Positions 35,701-48,293 of a stretch of 64,000 bases of DNA are shown here, one piece after another. The stretch covers positions 150,605,834-150,669,833 of the forward strand of contig CM038217.1 in assembly GCA_021442155.1 (NCBI GenBank). The letters run 5' to 3'. How positions within the stretch are numbered: the first letter of the stretch is position 1; every line of letters starts with the position of its first letter. A program made the translations under genes and the position numbers. The DNA comes from Cymbidium sinense. Taxonomy: Eukaryota > Streptophyta > Magnoliopsida > Asparagales > Orchidaceae. The notes below the pieces were generated by a model, which did no database searches, had not been told where the DNA came from, and saw only the letters and a list, made by a program, of their open reading frames with translations.

Positions 35701-38700
35701 TAGAGATCTTTTGACATTAAGAGAGCATAATACATAAATATGTAGGGATTTTTCTCAGATGTGATAGAATATTTTAATCTATCTTTTTGCTTGATTTAGG
35801 CTTTATTTTATGATATTTGGGAATGATATCTTCGTTAACTTCAATTTATTTGCCTTTGTCTTTATTTGAATTCCCCTTCTTTGATGATGGTGGTAAGACT
35901 TTTCAACTTCTCAACTGAACTTGAATCACCTTGTCTTGCTTAGATTGCTCTGAAGTTGTTTCTTCAAATTCACTTCTTATTCTGGAGGATTGACCAAAAC
36001 GGCTAGTCTCACTTTCAACTTTGTACATTTCATACTTGATGATATCGATGCGTCCGACTCTTCTCCAACAGGAAAATATAAATCTTCATCTGAACTATTA
36101 TCTTTTTGTTGAGTCATTAAACAAAATTCAGATGTTAACTCCTCAGGCCCTTCTTGCTTTTCTGATAAGAATTTTGATGGGTTGGTCGAGTCTGTCAGAC
36201 TACCCTTATCATTTTGGAGTAACTGAAGCTGAAGAACATCTGATATTACATAAATAATTTGGCATGTCTCTACTGGATAAGATTCATCATTATCTTCTTC
36301 ATCTAATTCAACAATATGAAGTTTAGGCATAAAGTCTAAAGCCTAAATGGTTGTCTTATCGGTTGGTGATACTCCTCTAAATTATTAATAATTTTTTGAG
36401 TTATAGTCTTCTTCTTGCTCTTCTTTTTCTAAGCTGACTTTTTTTACTTATGAGGCATACGTTTAGTAGACTGCTCTCATGATGTAATGAAGTAGCCTTA
36501 TCAAAATGCCTCTGAGAAGCCAAAATGCTTGATTTAGGCATTTCTTTTAAGTCCAATATAGGTTCAAGTGGCAATTTCCACTTAACACAAGGGACACATT
36601 TTAGCTGCTTCAACATTTTCACGGTCTTCTTAGAGACTACTGTTTCCCGTTCTTCAATATGAATTGATTTTTCTTTCTTTTTATATTTAATGGATGATAT
36701 GAAACAGAACGTAATCATCCTTGTAGACTCTCTTTTCGGGTTGACTAGAACACCATCAGATAATATAAATTCACCTCGTTGATACTTCCTTTCTAGCCAA
36801 TCTTTGAAGACATAACAATCTTCAATAGAATGGCTGATCATCCGATGATAGGGACAATAATTTGGATTATTGACTTGATCAGCTTCATCAGGCCTTTTAA
36901 TTTTTGGTAATTATAGACCAACTTTGGCTGTTTGCCAAAATAATTTAGCCACACTATTCCTTCTAAAATAATATTCTTTGTTCATCTTTTCCTTAAGAGA
37001 TGGATGCATTCTTTCATCATCTCTTGTTGCTTCTTTTGGATGTTCTCCATCACGTGGAAAAGTCTGAGGCTTATCATTGCCTCCCAATACTAATTTTGGC
37101 TGTGGATTAGGATGAACAAGCTTTTTTCCCTTATCATCATTGTACAATGGATGTTTTCCTCTATCCATATTATAAATTACTCATTTTTCACAACTTGAGC
37201 TATAGGAAGCGGCATGAGCTTCATTTCTTCTTGAGTCTAAAGGTTTATTTTTCTTTGATTTATCTATACAGATTGTAGACTTATGGCAATTTAGCTTTTC
37301 AAATTTTGCCACTATTTAACAAGTTTTGGAATGTTGTAATTGATGCCATGCATAAAAATAATGCTATTTTATCATCCATATTGCCCATTAACAGTTGGAT
37401 CGCATAGTTTTTCCTCCAATTATTGTTCACATTTTATGCTTAGGTTATGCTAACAAGTTACAAATTTTTCATTGGCTCATCTTTTCTCTTTTTTAACAAG
37501 GCAAGGTTAGCGATCATTATCTTCCGGTTACCCGGTGAAACTTTTTTAACATCCTCTAGCTCGAAGGTTTTGATGAATAATTTTACATTACCACTTGAAA
37601 GCGGTTGAAGTCGTCAAACGGCTAAAAGGTGCATCATTTTCTCCTGTGTTACCACAAGTAGCCTTGAATTGGGCTAGATGTTATTTTGGATTATGATGCC
37701 CATAAAAATATTAAATTTTTAATACTGAGTAACCTTTTGGGTATGACATTTGATCAAATTCAGCTAGGTAAGGGCGACTCTTACTCAGCTTTTCAGCCTG
37801 CTCTAAAGCTATAACTACATTTATCTTTTCATTAATTATTATTTCTAGTTGAGCAGCTATTACTGTTCCTGGTGCACTAGCCACATTCTAAATTATAAGT
37901 TGAAGAGTTTGTTGATTAACTTCACTCCTCCCTTCAGGTGTAGCATGGACTATAAGAGCTTGATGTATCAGAGTAATTAGTGGTAAAGAGGTTGTATTAT
38001 TAGCTACCTATTGATTAGAAAATAAAATAGGTGCTACATTTGATGTGATATTCTTCTATAATATATCCATCATGATATTCATTTGCGCCATCATGTCATT
38101 CATCTTGGTACTAAGGTGTGAAATTTTCTTATCTTTGGCTTCCATTTGATGTTGTATTTGTCTTTGCTCTCTAGCTAGCACCACGATCAATAAGTGGGCT
38201 CTTCTTCTTCCTCTATTTCTTATTGTTATTGTGCTCCCTAATCATCTTCATAGGAAGAACTTGACTGTCCTTCTACTTTTGCATTGGGACAGTTATTGCT
38301 AGGGTTGAATGGCGATCTCATTATAAAATCGTATATCAAGTTGATCATTTCCTGGATTCACCATATAAACAGCTTCAACTCTAATGACCTTCTTTTCATT
38401 TTAATCTTCTTCTTCTTCCTCTTCAGCAGAGATTTAAGATTCATCTTCTACTTACTTCTATGAAGACTCTTCTTCATAAACGTTGAATTTAGGTTCAGGT
38501 CCCCTGGATCTATATTGATGCTGATGGTGCTGAGCAGAAAGTTCTTCTATATCTCTGATCATATAAATGGCTTCCACTTCCATAGTTTCTTGTTCATCGT
38601 CTTCTTCTTTCACATGAACTTCTGATCAGCGCTTCCAATCGATCTCTTGTTCATTGTGAGACCGAACATTTATTCCATTGGGGGACTGCGAGCATAATCA

Positions 38701-39490
38701 ACTTTCTCTCGTGAGGGTGAATCTAATTAATGGCGGGATCCCCTATAAGATTCTCTAGGGTGTCAACCATCATATCTTTTATAAATGATATCCCTTCTTC
38801 TAGATATATACTTATGATGAGTTATTTTTGAGATAGATTTTTGAATATGTGTATCAGATATCACACCTCTTTCTTTCTTCAAAATTTTATCGTAGGAACT
38901 TAGCCTCCATATTTATTTACCCATTCGTTGGGACCTTTCAGCAGCGGATTCTTGGACACGTGGTCCCAGTGTCAGATGCTCACTACGTGCAATCTAATTA
39001 GCTTGATGTAGTCACCATAAGAGATGGAAACCTTCTTGGTGGAATCTCAGTATCTTTAATCATCACAAGCCTCTGAATTTTTTTTCATTAAGCCTCTTTC
39101 CTTGGCTACTTTAAGAACGTTATGTATTCTGGCAGACAATATTTCATGCTGTCTCCTCTGCGATGGTGGAGCTTATCGTTGTTGAGTCTAGAAAGATTGC
39201 TTCACCTCACCAGTAGAGCTATTACTTTTACCTATTTTAGATTATCAAAGTTGTTATGGGTAGGAATACTCACTTCTGGTGATAATATTATTTGTTCACT
39301 AGGTCATTCAGGTAGGATCTGCTGAGCTCTAAGCTCAATATTTCTTCTTCTTTGCCTTCTGGTTAATTTGCTTCTTGATGAGGAAGCCTCAAAATCATGT
39401 CTTAAAGGTGCAAAGATTTTAGTTGGTGAAGTAGTTGTACCATGAGGCATTAGAGAGACAGTATGCCCACTGACAGTTCTTTTCATCATG
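35701..39490 (-). pseudogene. gag region of host gypsy element (decayed)
   Basis: Minus-strand frames give, from the N-terminal side, an arginine-rich segment (39,489-39,304, words RSKLTRRQRRRNIE), a long degraded stretch with a coiled-coil-like block EAKDKKISHLSTKMNDMMAQMN near 38,120, a capsid region around 37,800-37,350 (words such as PKGYSVLK near 37,740), a KHPLYNDDKGKK segment (37,168-36,911), DCYVFKDWLERKYQRGEF near 36,790 and an acidic segment near 36,300-36,000. The DCYVFKDW-like block is a regular feature just before protease in Tat gag-pol. Many stops and shifts interrupt the frame. The region from 39,491 to 39,715 is leader. Confidence 0.7.
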
Positions 39491-39715
39491 GGGGCTTTAG
39501 ATTGATCTAATATTTCAAAAATTGAAGTTCCCTGTCGGGAAAACTCCTTAACAATGATGGGTTGCTAAATTGGTTGGCGAGTATGATGAATAAGAGCTTC
39601 AGTAAACTGAGGCCTTTCGGCATGACCTCGGATGAGTGCACCATGGGTGGTTACTTCAAGAGTTGCAGCTATAATAGGTGGGAAATTTAAGCAGAACCAG
39701 AGATTCTGGGTTTAA

Positions 39716-39733
39716 TCCCCAGCACAGTCGCCA
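39716..39733 (-). other. Primer-binding site of host gypsy element
   Basis: The minus strand reads TGGCGACTGTGCTGGGGA about eight bases inside the LTR end (CCCA at 39,742-39,745). It matches the primer site of copy A at 16 of 18 positions. Confidence 0.7.
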
Positions 39734-39741
39734 GAAATCTA

Positions 39742-42700
39742 TGGGCTCCTAAAATTCGCCACCAACCTCTCATAAATGAAGAGAGTATGATTTAAGTGTC
39801 AGTGTATTTTACAAGGTAAGTGAGATAGTATATAAGACATCCTAGAGATTTCATCCTCATTTTGCGAGAACTTTAAATGGTTCGGGTTTCCTATAGGCAA
39901 GCATAAGTTAATTACCCTCTCAATCAGACAAAAACTTTTGATTAAGATTAGTCGTTAGATCGCTAAATGCATAACATATAGTAGTAGCATGTAGAATTTT
40001 GATTTCTCATTTAAAATTTATGAAATTCACCATTTTAGCTTAAAGTGGATGGTTGGGGGAATGATGACGTACTCGATCTAGATCCCATGGTTCCGTCATC
40101 CCGGGTTATCGTAGTCTCTAGTCTACTTAGTTAGATGAGGTAGTAAACCTAACCTGACCGAAGAATCCTTGTCAGCAACCATGTGTTGCATCATCCAAGA
40201 AATTCTTGTAGACTTGGGGTGGAGTTTGTTTAAGGAGACAGGCTTTAAGTCTACCTTAGTTGACAGAGGGCTTTTTCACTATCAAGTATACCCTATGATT
40301 CACAACTCAGAGGAGTAGAGCCCTTGCGGAGCATACGAGCTACAATCGTGATCGTAATATAATGGTTTCATTTGGCGGCAACCACCTGATCAAAGGACTC
40401 TAGTCATAACTACATCATATGTGGAGCCTACTGGCCAAGACACGCAATCACAGGACACGAGCCACATCCTTACTGGCATGAGATTAATTGAGAGTGAATA
40501 TAGTAGAACACTTGATTTGACATTGACTCTTTTTTGAGCTAGAGTTTTCTTAATTTGTCACCTTTAACAAATAGTTGTGGAAGGTGGGTTAAATGGAGTT
40601 TACTTTAAGCTTTTAAAGATTAAATTTCATTTAAGTAGTTAACACTTAGTAATTTATTCAATTTTTATATTTATATTAACACTTGATTTTGATTAATTTA
40701 ATTTGAGCTTGCAAGCACATTTTGATGGTAAGTATCCTCTCCGGTTGAAATCTTCATTCAATACAGCTATTATTGGGGTAGATGTATTATTTTTTTATTC
40801 CAGATCCTATCGACTCTATTAATTTAATAATAGAGGATCAGATATATTGTCATATGACAAAATTAGCTTCTTAGATGTCTTATTGAGTTAGAATTATTAT
40901 AATATTATTATTAGATTTTTAGGTTTTGTTAACTGACGGTCATAAGACCCAAAGAAGCAACCAGAAGTATCCTCAAACACTAAATTTAACCATTCAAGAT
41001 ATGTGGCTCGGGTGTTTAATAATTTAAATAATTTTATGTTTAAATTATGAGATTAATTTTATATTTTCATTTAATTCCAACTTAGCCTACGCAGCCTTTT
41101 TAGACATTAAAATTTGCACTTTAGATCTCTATGTTTGAGCATATGCAGAAATTTATGACTTAGATAATTTCATCTAATTGGTGAAATCATCGATTTTAAA
41201 AATCATAATTAGAATAAAATTCCTTAATTTTTTGATTGAAAGAAAGTTCCTTCATTCGTATAGAATTTAACTTAGCATCGCCTTCTGACTGCTTATACAA
41301 AGAATTGCATATCTAGTGGCGATGAAGGCATTCAAATTGTACTAATAGCTTGTTAGATCCCTTAGAAATAATATTTAATTTCCTTCTTTTATTCATAGTT
41401 GTTTAGTCTTTGCATCTTCAATAGACTCTTATTTATATCTACTAACAATCTTCAAACTCGTTACTATCTCTATTCAATTTCTCTTTGATCCAATTTGAGC
41501 ATTTAATAAGATGAATAATATCTTTCAAATATTTTCCAAGAATTCCTTGATTATGCTTATTAGCAATCCTTCAATTTCATTAGGAATCTCTTATGAATCC
41601 TTTGATTTTATTTAATTTACTTGGAATGAATTATATTTGAAGACTATATCTTAATTCCAAAGAGATTTCTTGTGCTTTGATGAGATATTCAATCAGATCA
41701 TCTTTCACATCAATTGAAATGATATTGAGTTTTACGCTTTTATCACCAAAATATATAACTCATTTAAATCACTTCATGATCGAGTATCTGAATATATTTC
41801 CAGATATTACATATTTCAATCTTCAAAAAATTGATTTTTTTTATTATCTCAATGCGAAATCCAAGATAATTGAGATATTGGGTGAGAGATGTTTATTCAT
41901 TTGAGAACATTTGACTAATTCTTGACTTCAGTTGGATTCAATTTTTGATAATTTTGTTTACTTCAAAATTTAGCAAACTCAAATTAAATTTTAAAATTAG
42001 CTTAAAATTTTTAATTTAAACTAATTTATTTGAGTTTTTGTCAATGTAAAATCCCCTAGAATTTTGGTAACATTCCGACATCATCACGTAGGGCTACAAT
42101 TATTTTGGCTATCCATCACGCTCTAAAGCGTATTGGTGTCAATCCTAGACTTTCAATCCCATTACGCCCTAATGAGCATAACCAGACCTTTAATTACCTG
42201 CATAAAAGCAAATATATATGCAAATATTCTCCTCCCTCTTTTTTTTTCTAAGTCCCAAATTTTGTCAAGATTTGAATACATTAACGCTTTTTATTACTGA
42301 CACAATGAAGCGTATAATGTGTCTTACGACAATAGTCGAATCTCATCACGCCTAATATGTAAGAAGCTTCAAATCTGCACAAAAGAAGCACATATATATT
42401 TCCATATCCATTTCTTTACACATTCACAACCAACCACAACAATAAACAAATTCGACTCATAATTTTGGATCAATGAGAGTCTTCGATTTGAAGGAAATTA
42501 GGAGAATGCATTCAAACTTGCGACATGCGAATTGAGCGAATGAGAGAGTGAATCAAAAAGAGAGATTATTTGGCTGCAGAATTTGAGCAAGATTTAAGCC
42601 GGATTTAATCTTAAATCCAACTAATCGGTATTTTTGCAAGAAAGATCTAGATTTACTCAATCCTGTTGGTAGGCAGGTTTACGGGATTTAGAGAAGCATA

Positions 42701-43272
42701 GGCGCACGAAGGAGGTTTTGGCCGAATGGAAAGGAGGGGCTCAGTTTGCTCGACTTGCATAGAAGGAATCGTGTGCTCCTTCCCTCAGCTAGGATGAACG
42801 GCACGAGAGAATAAGCGGAGGGAGCCGAATGAAGCGAGAGGTTTCGGTTAGGGAATTTTTGGCTTTCGCTTTTGGTGGAGACGAACGAGAGAAGAGGGAT
42901 TGAAGAAAGAGGAGAGGTCGGAGGGCGACGGACGAGAGAAGGCGAGGAGAGTGAGAGTTGACGGGATTGTGCTTGCGGATCGAGGGAAAACGAGAGAGAA
43001 CGAATGAGGAAGAGCCATCGATTCGATGCTTGAAGGACGAACGAGAGCGAGAGAGAGGGTTTTCCGGATTTCTGTGAGGATTAGCCCTTCCAACTTGCAA
43101 TACTTGCGGTTTTAAGGAAGACTAGGCTTGCGGTTGTTTGCGATTGAGGAAGACAGCACGAGAGGGAGGGAACGGTTGAGGAGAAGAGATTGGTTTGCCG
43201 AGCCTCGTGTGCAATCCTTCCGTCGGATTTGCGTGCTCCTTCGGCTTGGGTCATGCGATCGAGGGACAACAA
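39742..43272 (-). mobile_element. 5' LTR of host gypsy element
   Basis: The left end is fixed by CCCA next to the primer site. The right end is inferred. At about 43,272 a MITE that can be followed from 43,422 leftwards stops being similar to its full relative at 58,810-59,332, and the minus strand there reads TGTTGTCCCTCG, a plausible LTR start. Length would be about 3.5 kb. The right-hand 550 bp (42,700-43,260) is purine-rich on the plus strand and much GC-richer than its surroundings, with CTCTCTCG-type words on the minus strand, as in transcript leaders. Overlapping ORFs there (42,789-43,302) show no family motif. The exact right boundary and target duplication are uncertain. Confidence 0.5.
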
Positions 43273-43422
43273 TAACAAGTAATTTAAACATTCATTTAAC
43301 AATCGAATATTTATGAAAAGTTCAAACTCGTTTGATTAGTCGATCAAATAATTATGAACGAGCATTGATCGAGTTCTCACAAATAGCTTATTGAATGCTA
43401 ATTTCATTTGCAGTCCTATTTT
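43273..43422 (-). mobile_element. Truncated MITE, same family as 58,810-59,332
   Basis: Read on the minus strand from 43,422 it starts TAGGACTGCAAATGA and continues with ATAAGCTATTTGTGA, AAACGAGTTTGAAC and TCGATTGTTAAATGAA. The element at 58,810 has the same words in the same order (AGGGCTACAAATGG, CAAGCTATTTGTGA, ACGAGTTTGAACAC, TCGATTGCTAAATGAA). Similarity stops near 43,272, where the host LTR is thought to begin. Confidence 0.6.
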
Positions 43423-44025
43423 TAACCTCTCAAATTGAGGAGCCATCCCAATCTTCCGAAGCATTATGCTTTTGGAAGGTTGCGATTTGAATACAATTAA
43501 ATCATCAGTACTTTTTTTGTGGATCCAAACCTAGCCTCCCAAAATGGATAGCAAGTATAAACTAATGGTAACTACACACAATGCAGTTATCACCTCAACT
43601 AGATCCAAACCATTGGAAGGTGAATTTTAAAAATTGAAACTCGTTTTAATCCAATAAAATCTCATACACTTAAAACTCAGTTCGAAACAGATTTAAAAAT
43701 CTTTTAAACGCTTGATCAAAATAAACAAACCCTATTAGCAACAATGCATGAAATTATAAAATCAGAAAGACAATACAAGTGCTAGTAAATTATGAAACAA
43801 TATAATGTATTGATTTCCAGAAATGCCATACAAGAAGCATAACCACCATCTCTTCAAAAGCTTTTACAACGTCAATTCTCACCCATCTCATCTCTGACAC
43901 TATCCAGCTCCTCCCAAACTGATCAAACAGACAGGTTGCATCCTTTTTTAGCTTCTCCCTCCAATCTCTATTACTACGTCTGAAAGAATAAAAAAAACAG
44001 TGAGGGCCAAGTAAGGACAATGAAG
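43423..44025 (-). other. 3' flank and probable 3' UTR of the receptor kinase
   Basis: About 600 bp between the stop codon of the kinase and the truncated MITE. No repeat or gene is seen. The overlapping ORF at 43,790-44,032 is out of frame with the kinase and is best read as untranslated sequence. No clear polyadenylation signal was identified on the minus strand. Confidence 0.4.
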
Positions 44026-47000
44026 CTAGCACAAGTCATCTGCTTGGCTATCCTGAGGGCATCTGATCAGCTCCAGTATCTTCACCACCTCACTCATGTC
44101 CGGTCGATTCGACGGCACCTGTGAAGTGCAAATCAAGCCTAGCTTCACAACAGGGACAGCCTCCTCCACAGGAAATTTGCCTCCAAGTCTCCCATCCAAG
44201 CACTCCTCCACCCTCCCTTGATCAAGGGTGCCTCGGACCACGTCGCAGAGAACCACCACATCGTCTTCCATGTACTCCACCGGCTTTCTTCCTGTTACAA
44301 CCTCCAGCACAAGCACGCCAAACCCATACACATCACACTTCTCGGTGGTCTTCACCGTCTGGCAAGCGAACTCAGGCGCCATGTACCCAAGCGCACTCTG
44401 AATCTTGCTGCTCAGAATGTAACGGTCTAGCATCGGAAGTAACTTTGCGAGGCCGTAATCAGCAATTTTGGGCTCACCAGAGCCATCAATGAGGACGTTG
44501 TTGGATTTCAGATTGTAGTGAATGATGCCGTGACGATGAAGGTGAGCCAAGCTCCTTGCCACACCAAGAATTATATCAAACCTTTCTTGCCAAGAAAGGC
44601 AGTTCAATTCTGGGCTTTCATGCAGGTGTTTGAATAAGCTCCCACCAGAAACAAATTCGTAAATGAGGAGCTGTAGTGACTTTGTCCAATAGTACCCTTC
44701 CAGGGCTACAAGATTCGGGTGCTTCATTTTACCAATCTTTTTTATCTCCCTCTCAAAATCATCTCGGGACTTCACAAGGCTCGAGACGGTAAGCTTCTTG
44801 ATGACGACAGGCTTGCCATCTCGGAGGACGGTCTTGTAAACTGTCCCGAACCCGCCGCGGCCTAACTCACAGTCTTTATTGAGAATGGCATGCGCTCCAG
44901 TGCTGAAGTCGTGATCATCACCACCAAACATGACAAGCTTTCCAGAATTGGCATCAGTGGCTGGTGATTGGCTGAAGTAGTCATCAGACACGTTAAGGGC
45001 GGCAGCAGAGTGCGAAGTAGCAGAACGAACATGAAAGTTCAAGAGAGTGATTGTGATAACACCAAACGTTATCAGAACTGCAGCTCCAATTGCGATTAGA
45101 GCGGAGATGCTAAGGATGATCTTCTTATGGCGGAGGCTCCCCGGGGAGAATTCAGAGTCTGGGGAGTGGGAAGACGAAGAGTTCGGGTTGAGGACAATGG
45201 GCTTTGGAAGGACTGTGCTGCATGAACGATTCACTGCAGCGCCACATAGGTCTGGATTATCAGAAAGGGAGGAAAGAGAAATTTTGTTGAACAAGCCGGC
45301 TGGAATTTCTCCGGAAAAGAAATTGTGGGAGATATTCAAGGAGAGAAGATGGGGAAGTGCTGAGAGTTCGTTTGGAAGTTTTCCTGTGAGACTGTTGTGG
45401 GACAAGTCTATGACCTGAAGGCTGTTGAGTTTTGCTAGAGTTAAAGGAATTGAGCCTGAGAGATTGTTATATGACAGTATCCTGCAAAATCAGGTTGATA
45501 GCACAATGAAATTTGTTAGAAATCTCATGCATCAATTAAGAGAAGAATTTATTCGGAAAATTTTTTTTTATAGGTAACCGAAATTTCTTATACCAAGACC
45601 TACATCTTAGATCAATTTGAATCAGCATCAATAAGATATCAGTCATTTCAAACTCGTTTTACATTCTTTGCTAAAATTTCAAGCTTATAAAAGTATTATA
45701 TCAGGCAGAGTGATAAAACTCTGAAAAACAAAAAATTACCAAACCAAAGAACTAGTTTTTAACAGCAAACAGACAAAATAGACGACCCAATAGGGCATGA
45801 CTAGGATAAAAGAGCGAGAAAGCTGCATAAAATCCTCTCTTTTTTTTTTCCCGTGGGCTGTGAGGGAATTTAATCAGAATTGTTCGAACTCCCGCCTCCT
45901 ACAGTGGAGGCGATCATGGAGCTCTGCGCGAAATTCTCATATAAAATTGGGATCTTGGGTGAAGTATTCAACATGACTCTTGTAATGTAAAGAGTTTAGC
46001 AACTTACCACTCCCATGTAAAAGATATAGTACCAAAATAAAACATTTAAGCCAAATAGTGAGTAATGAGATCTTACAAAGATGTGAGAGAAGAACAGTTC
46101 CCAATCTGGACTGGAATTTCTCCACTGAGCGAATTTTTCTCAAGCTTCAGATCCTTCAGGGAAACTGCTGTTCCAATCTCTAGAGGAATGTTGCCCTTAA
46201 GCAGGTTCGCGCTCAGGTCAACTATCTCCAAAACCTTCAGTCCACCAAAGATAACAGGAATGGAACCAACGAATAAATTGTGGGATACATTCAACAACTG
46301 CAACCTTAATAGTCCCCCAATTTCAATCGGAATCAAACCAGAAAACATATTTGCCGACAAATCCAAGATCTGTAATGTCGGCTCTGAGGTAATCGAAATT
46401 CTAACAGACCCATTCAGTTTGTTCCCTGAAAGCAGAATCTTCTCAAGGCCCAGTTGAAATAGCCATGAAGGAAGACTACCCATCAATAAATTTCTACTAA
46501 AATCCACTTCAACTAAGCCTCTGCAACTACCCAAGGACTCCGGCAAGCTGCTCATTAAGTTGTTTTTTGAAAAGTTCAGTCTTTTCAAGAACTGCAAACT
46601 GCCAATTGAATCTGGAACTTGTCCTGTAAACCCATTGTTTGATAAATCCAGGGTTTGCAAATTCTTCATATCTCCAAGCCAAAACGGTACTTCTCCTGAA
46701 AAGTTATTTGATTCCAAGTTGAGATAATTACACATAGTAAGACTTCGCATTGTCTCCGGGAGAACTCCAGAGATCATATTCTCCGCAAGATCGAGGGAGC
46801 GCAGCAGCAAGCAACCCCCAATATCATCAGGCAAAATCCCCGATAACCGATTCCTTTTTAAGCTCATCGTCCTCAGATTGAACATTCGACTAATTCCATT
46901 CGGTATATTCCCAACCAGAAGATTTCCAGAGAGATCAATCACTCTAAGCCCATACAAAGACCAAATCTCCCTCGGCAAACTCCCCGAAATCCAATTAGAC

Positions 47001-47518
47001 GATAAATTCAACGATGCAAGTGTCCAGCAGTCACCTACACTCTCGGGAATTTCGCCAGATAACCGGTTCATGGCCAACGAAACCGACCGAAGCGACCTAC
47101 ATTGCCAAAAAAACTTGCTAGGAATGGGCCCAGAAAGAGCATTATAGCTGAGATCAACGGTATGAAGTTTCTCAAGACGGGTTAGATCAGGGTTGAGAGA
47201 GCCGGAGAAATTGTTGCGTGAGAGTGAGAGCTTCCGAAGAGAGCTGAGCTGGAGAAGACCACGGCCAATCTTTCCGGAAAGGCCGAGGCCATCGAGTGAT
47301 AGCTCGGCGACACGGTGAGTGCGCGAGTCGCACTTGACGCCGACCCAACCGCAGGAGTCGGCGTCGTCTTCATTCCAAGATGCAAGCTTCGATTGAGGGT
47401 CGAGAAGATCAGCTTTGAACACGATGAGGCCGAGTAAGTCATCGTTGAGCGTTGGCTCGGTGATTTCAGCGGCGGTGCTGAAGAGGAAGAAGAGAATGAA
47501 GATGAAATGCGCGTTCAT
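44026..47518 (-). CDS. LRR receptor-like kinase, IRK/PXC2 clade
   Basis: Two exons: 47,518-46,077 and 45,481-44,026 (965 residues). The intron (46,076-45,482, 595 bp) is GT-AG in phase 2 and rejoins the last LRRs in frame. A hydrophobic signal peptide covers about residues 1-20. The LRR N-cap (DLLGLIVFKADL, CGWVGVKC) is followed by about 20 plant-type LRRs to about residue 550, a membrane segment at about 602-628 and a kinase domain at about 685-955. The glycine loop GRGGFGTV and the lysine in VIKK (about 709) are intact. The catalytic loop reads HYNLKSNN, so the usual aspartate is asparagine (about 804), and DFG is DYG (about 822-824). The N-cap wording, length near 967 residues, HYNLK and single intron match the Arabidopsis IRK/PXC2 group, linked to root and vascular development. 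Likely a plasma-membrane receptor with weak or no phosphotransfer activity. No frame damage is visible. Confidence 0.93.
45482..46076 (-). other. Intron of the receptor kinase
   Basis: Donor GTAAGATC follows the codons for NCSSLTS; acceptor TTTTGCAG precedes GATACTG. The splice completes a leucine codon (TT + G) and restores an LRR (ILSYNNLSGSIP). The intron is AT-rich and shows nothing else of note. Confidence 0.9.
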
Positions 47519-47621
47519 TGCTTTTTTCCCTTTGGTTTAATGGCAAGAATTAAACATTGTATATGGGGAGAGATCTCTGACGGTCAAGGATCGCCGGAGC
47601 GCAACGGCGAGGCTGTCAGTT

Positions 47622-47680
47622 AGGGAGGAAGGAGGAGAGATCGTGGAAGTAAGAGTAGAGAGCTTGTGCGCTTTATTAAT
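47622..47680 (-). promoter_or_regulatory. Candidate core promoter of the receptor kinase
   Basis: On the minus strand ATTAATAAAG (47,671-47,680) is a TATA-like word. A pyrimidine-rich patch (47,622-47,640 as TCTCTCCTCCTTCCTCCCTA) follows about 35 bases downstream, about 105 bp before the start codon. This fits a plant TATA plus Y-patch promoter. It is a sequence guess only. Confidence 0.3.
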
Positions 47681-48093
47681 GAGATGGTGGGAGACGTATT
47701 AATTACGCGGGTCTTGTGTGAGTCTACGTGGCATAGAAGTTACAATCCGGTGTTGAGGTACGAACAGCATTTAAAGTTACCAACGAATAGAAGAATAGGT
47801 TTTGTGGGGTCCATACTTCCAGATTAGCATTCTCATATATTAAAGGTGCTGCGTATGCCAGGCATTTCGGTGCAGTGAGAAATATGGGCAAATATGGGCA
47901 TAGAGATGATATAAATGAGCTGAATTTGAGTAAAGAACTCTTATCATGTTAGCTTATTTTAAATTTATTTTATTTATTTTGCTCATTTATATATTGAGTT
48001 TTAAATATTTTTTTATTTTTGATTTGTTATGTAACAAATTGAACATGAGCTATTTATAAATAATGAGCTTTTTAGATAATCCTATATCAGGGA

Positions 48094-48147
48094 GGATTCA
48101 AACTTAGATCAATTTTATGTATAATAAAAATTTTAACTACTAAACTA
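48094..48147 (-). mobile_element. SINE-like fragment with pol III boxes
   Basis: On the minus strand TAGTTTAGTAG (48,137-48,147) resembles an A box and AGTTTGAATCC (48,094-48,104) a B box, 32 bp apart, which is tRNA-like spacing. No target duplication or clear tail was found. The surrounding 47,700-49,434 stretch holds no gene. Confidence 0.4.
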
Positions 48148-48182
48148 TACTTGTATTTATGATATATAAATGTGTTCGTATG

Positions 48183-48186
<4 letters not shown>

Positions 48187-48224
<38 letters not shown>

Positions 48225-48293
48225 GTAATAAATAATAATATTAAATAAAAATAATAGTAATAAAATAATAATAATAATAATAATAATAATAAT
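48187..48293. repeat. (AAT)n microsatellite
   Basis: About 107 bp of AAT units with a few interruptions (AATAGTAATAAAT). Sequence on both sides (about 47,880-48,080 and 48,300-48,450) contains words like GAACATGAGC and CATTCATGAATAATGAAC that recall the MITE at 58,810-59,332, so it may have grown inside a decayed copy. Confidence 0.85.

Noticed and set aside
42789..43302. Cluster of ORFs on the minus strand rich in Ser, Arg, Leu and Pro
   Set aside because: They come from CTCTCTCG-type composition of the presumed host LTR leader; three frames are open at once and none has a motif.
45840..45915. GC-rich patch with GTTCGAAC in the kinase intron as a pol III B box
   Set aside because: The word does not fit GGTTCRANNCC on either strand and no A box lies at a proper distance.
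44121..47442. Several plus- and minus-strand ORFs within the kinase gene
   Set aside because: Shadows of the kinase exons in other frames.
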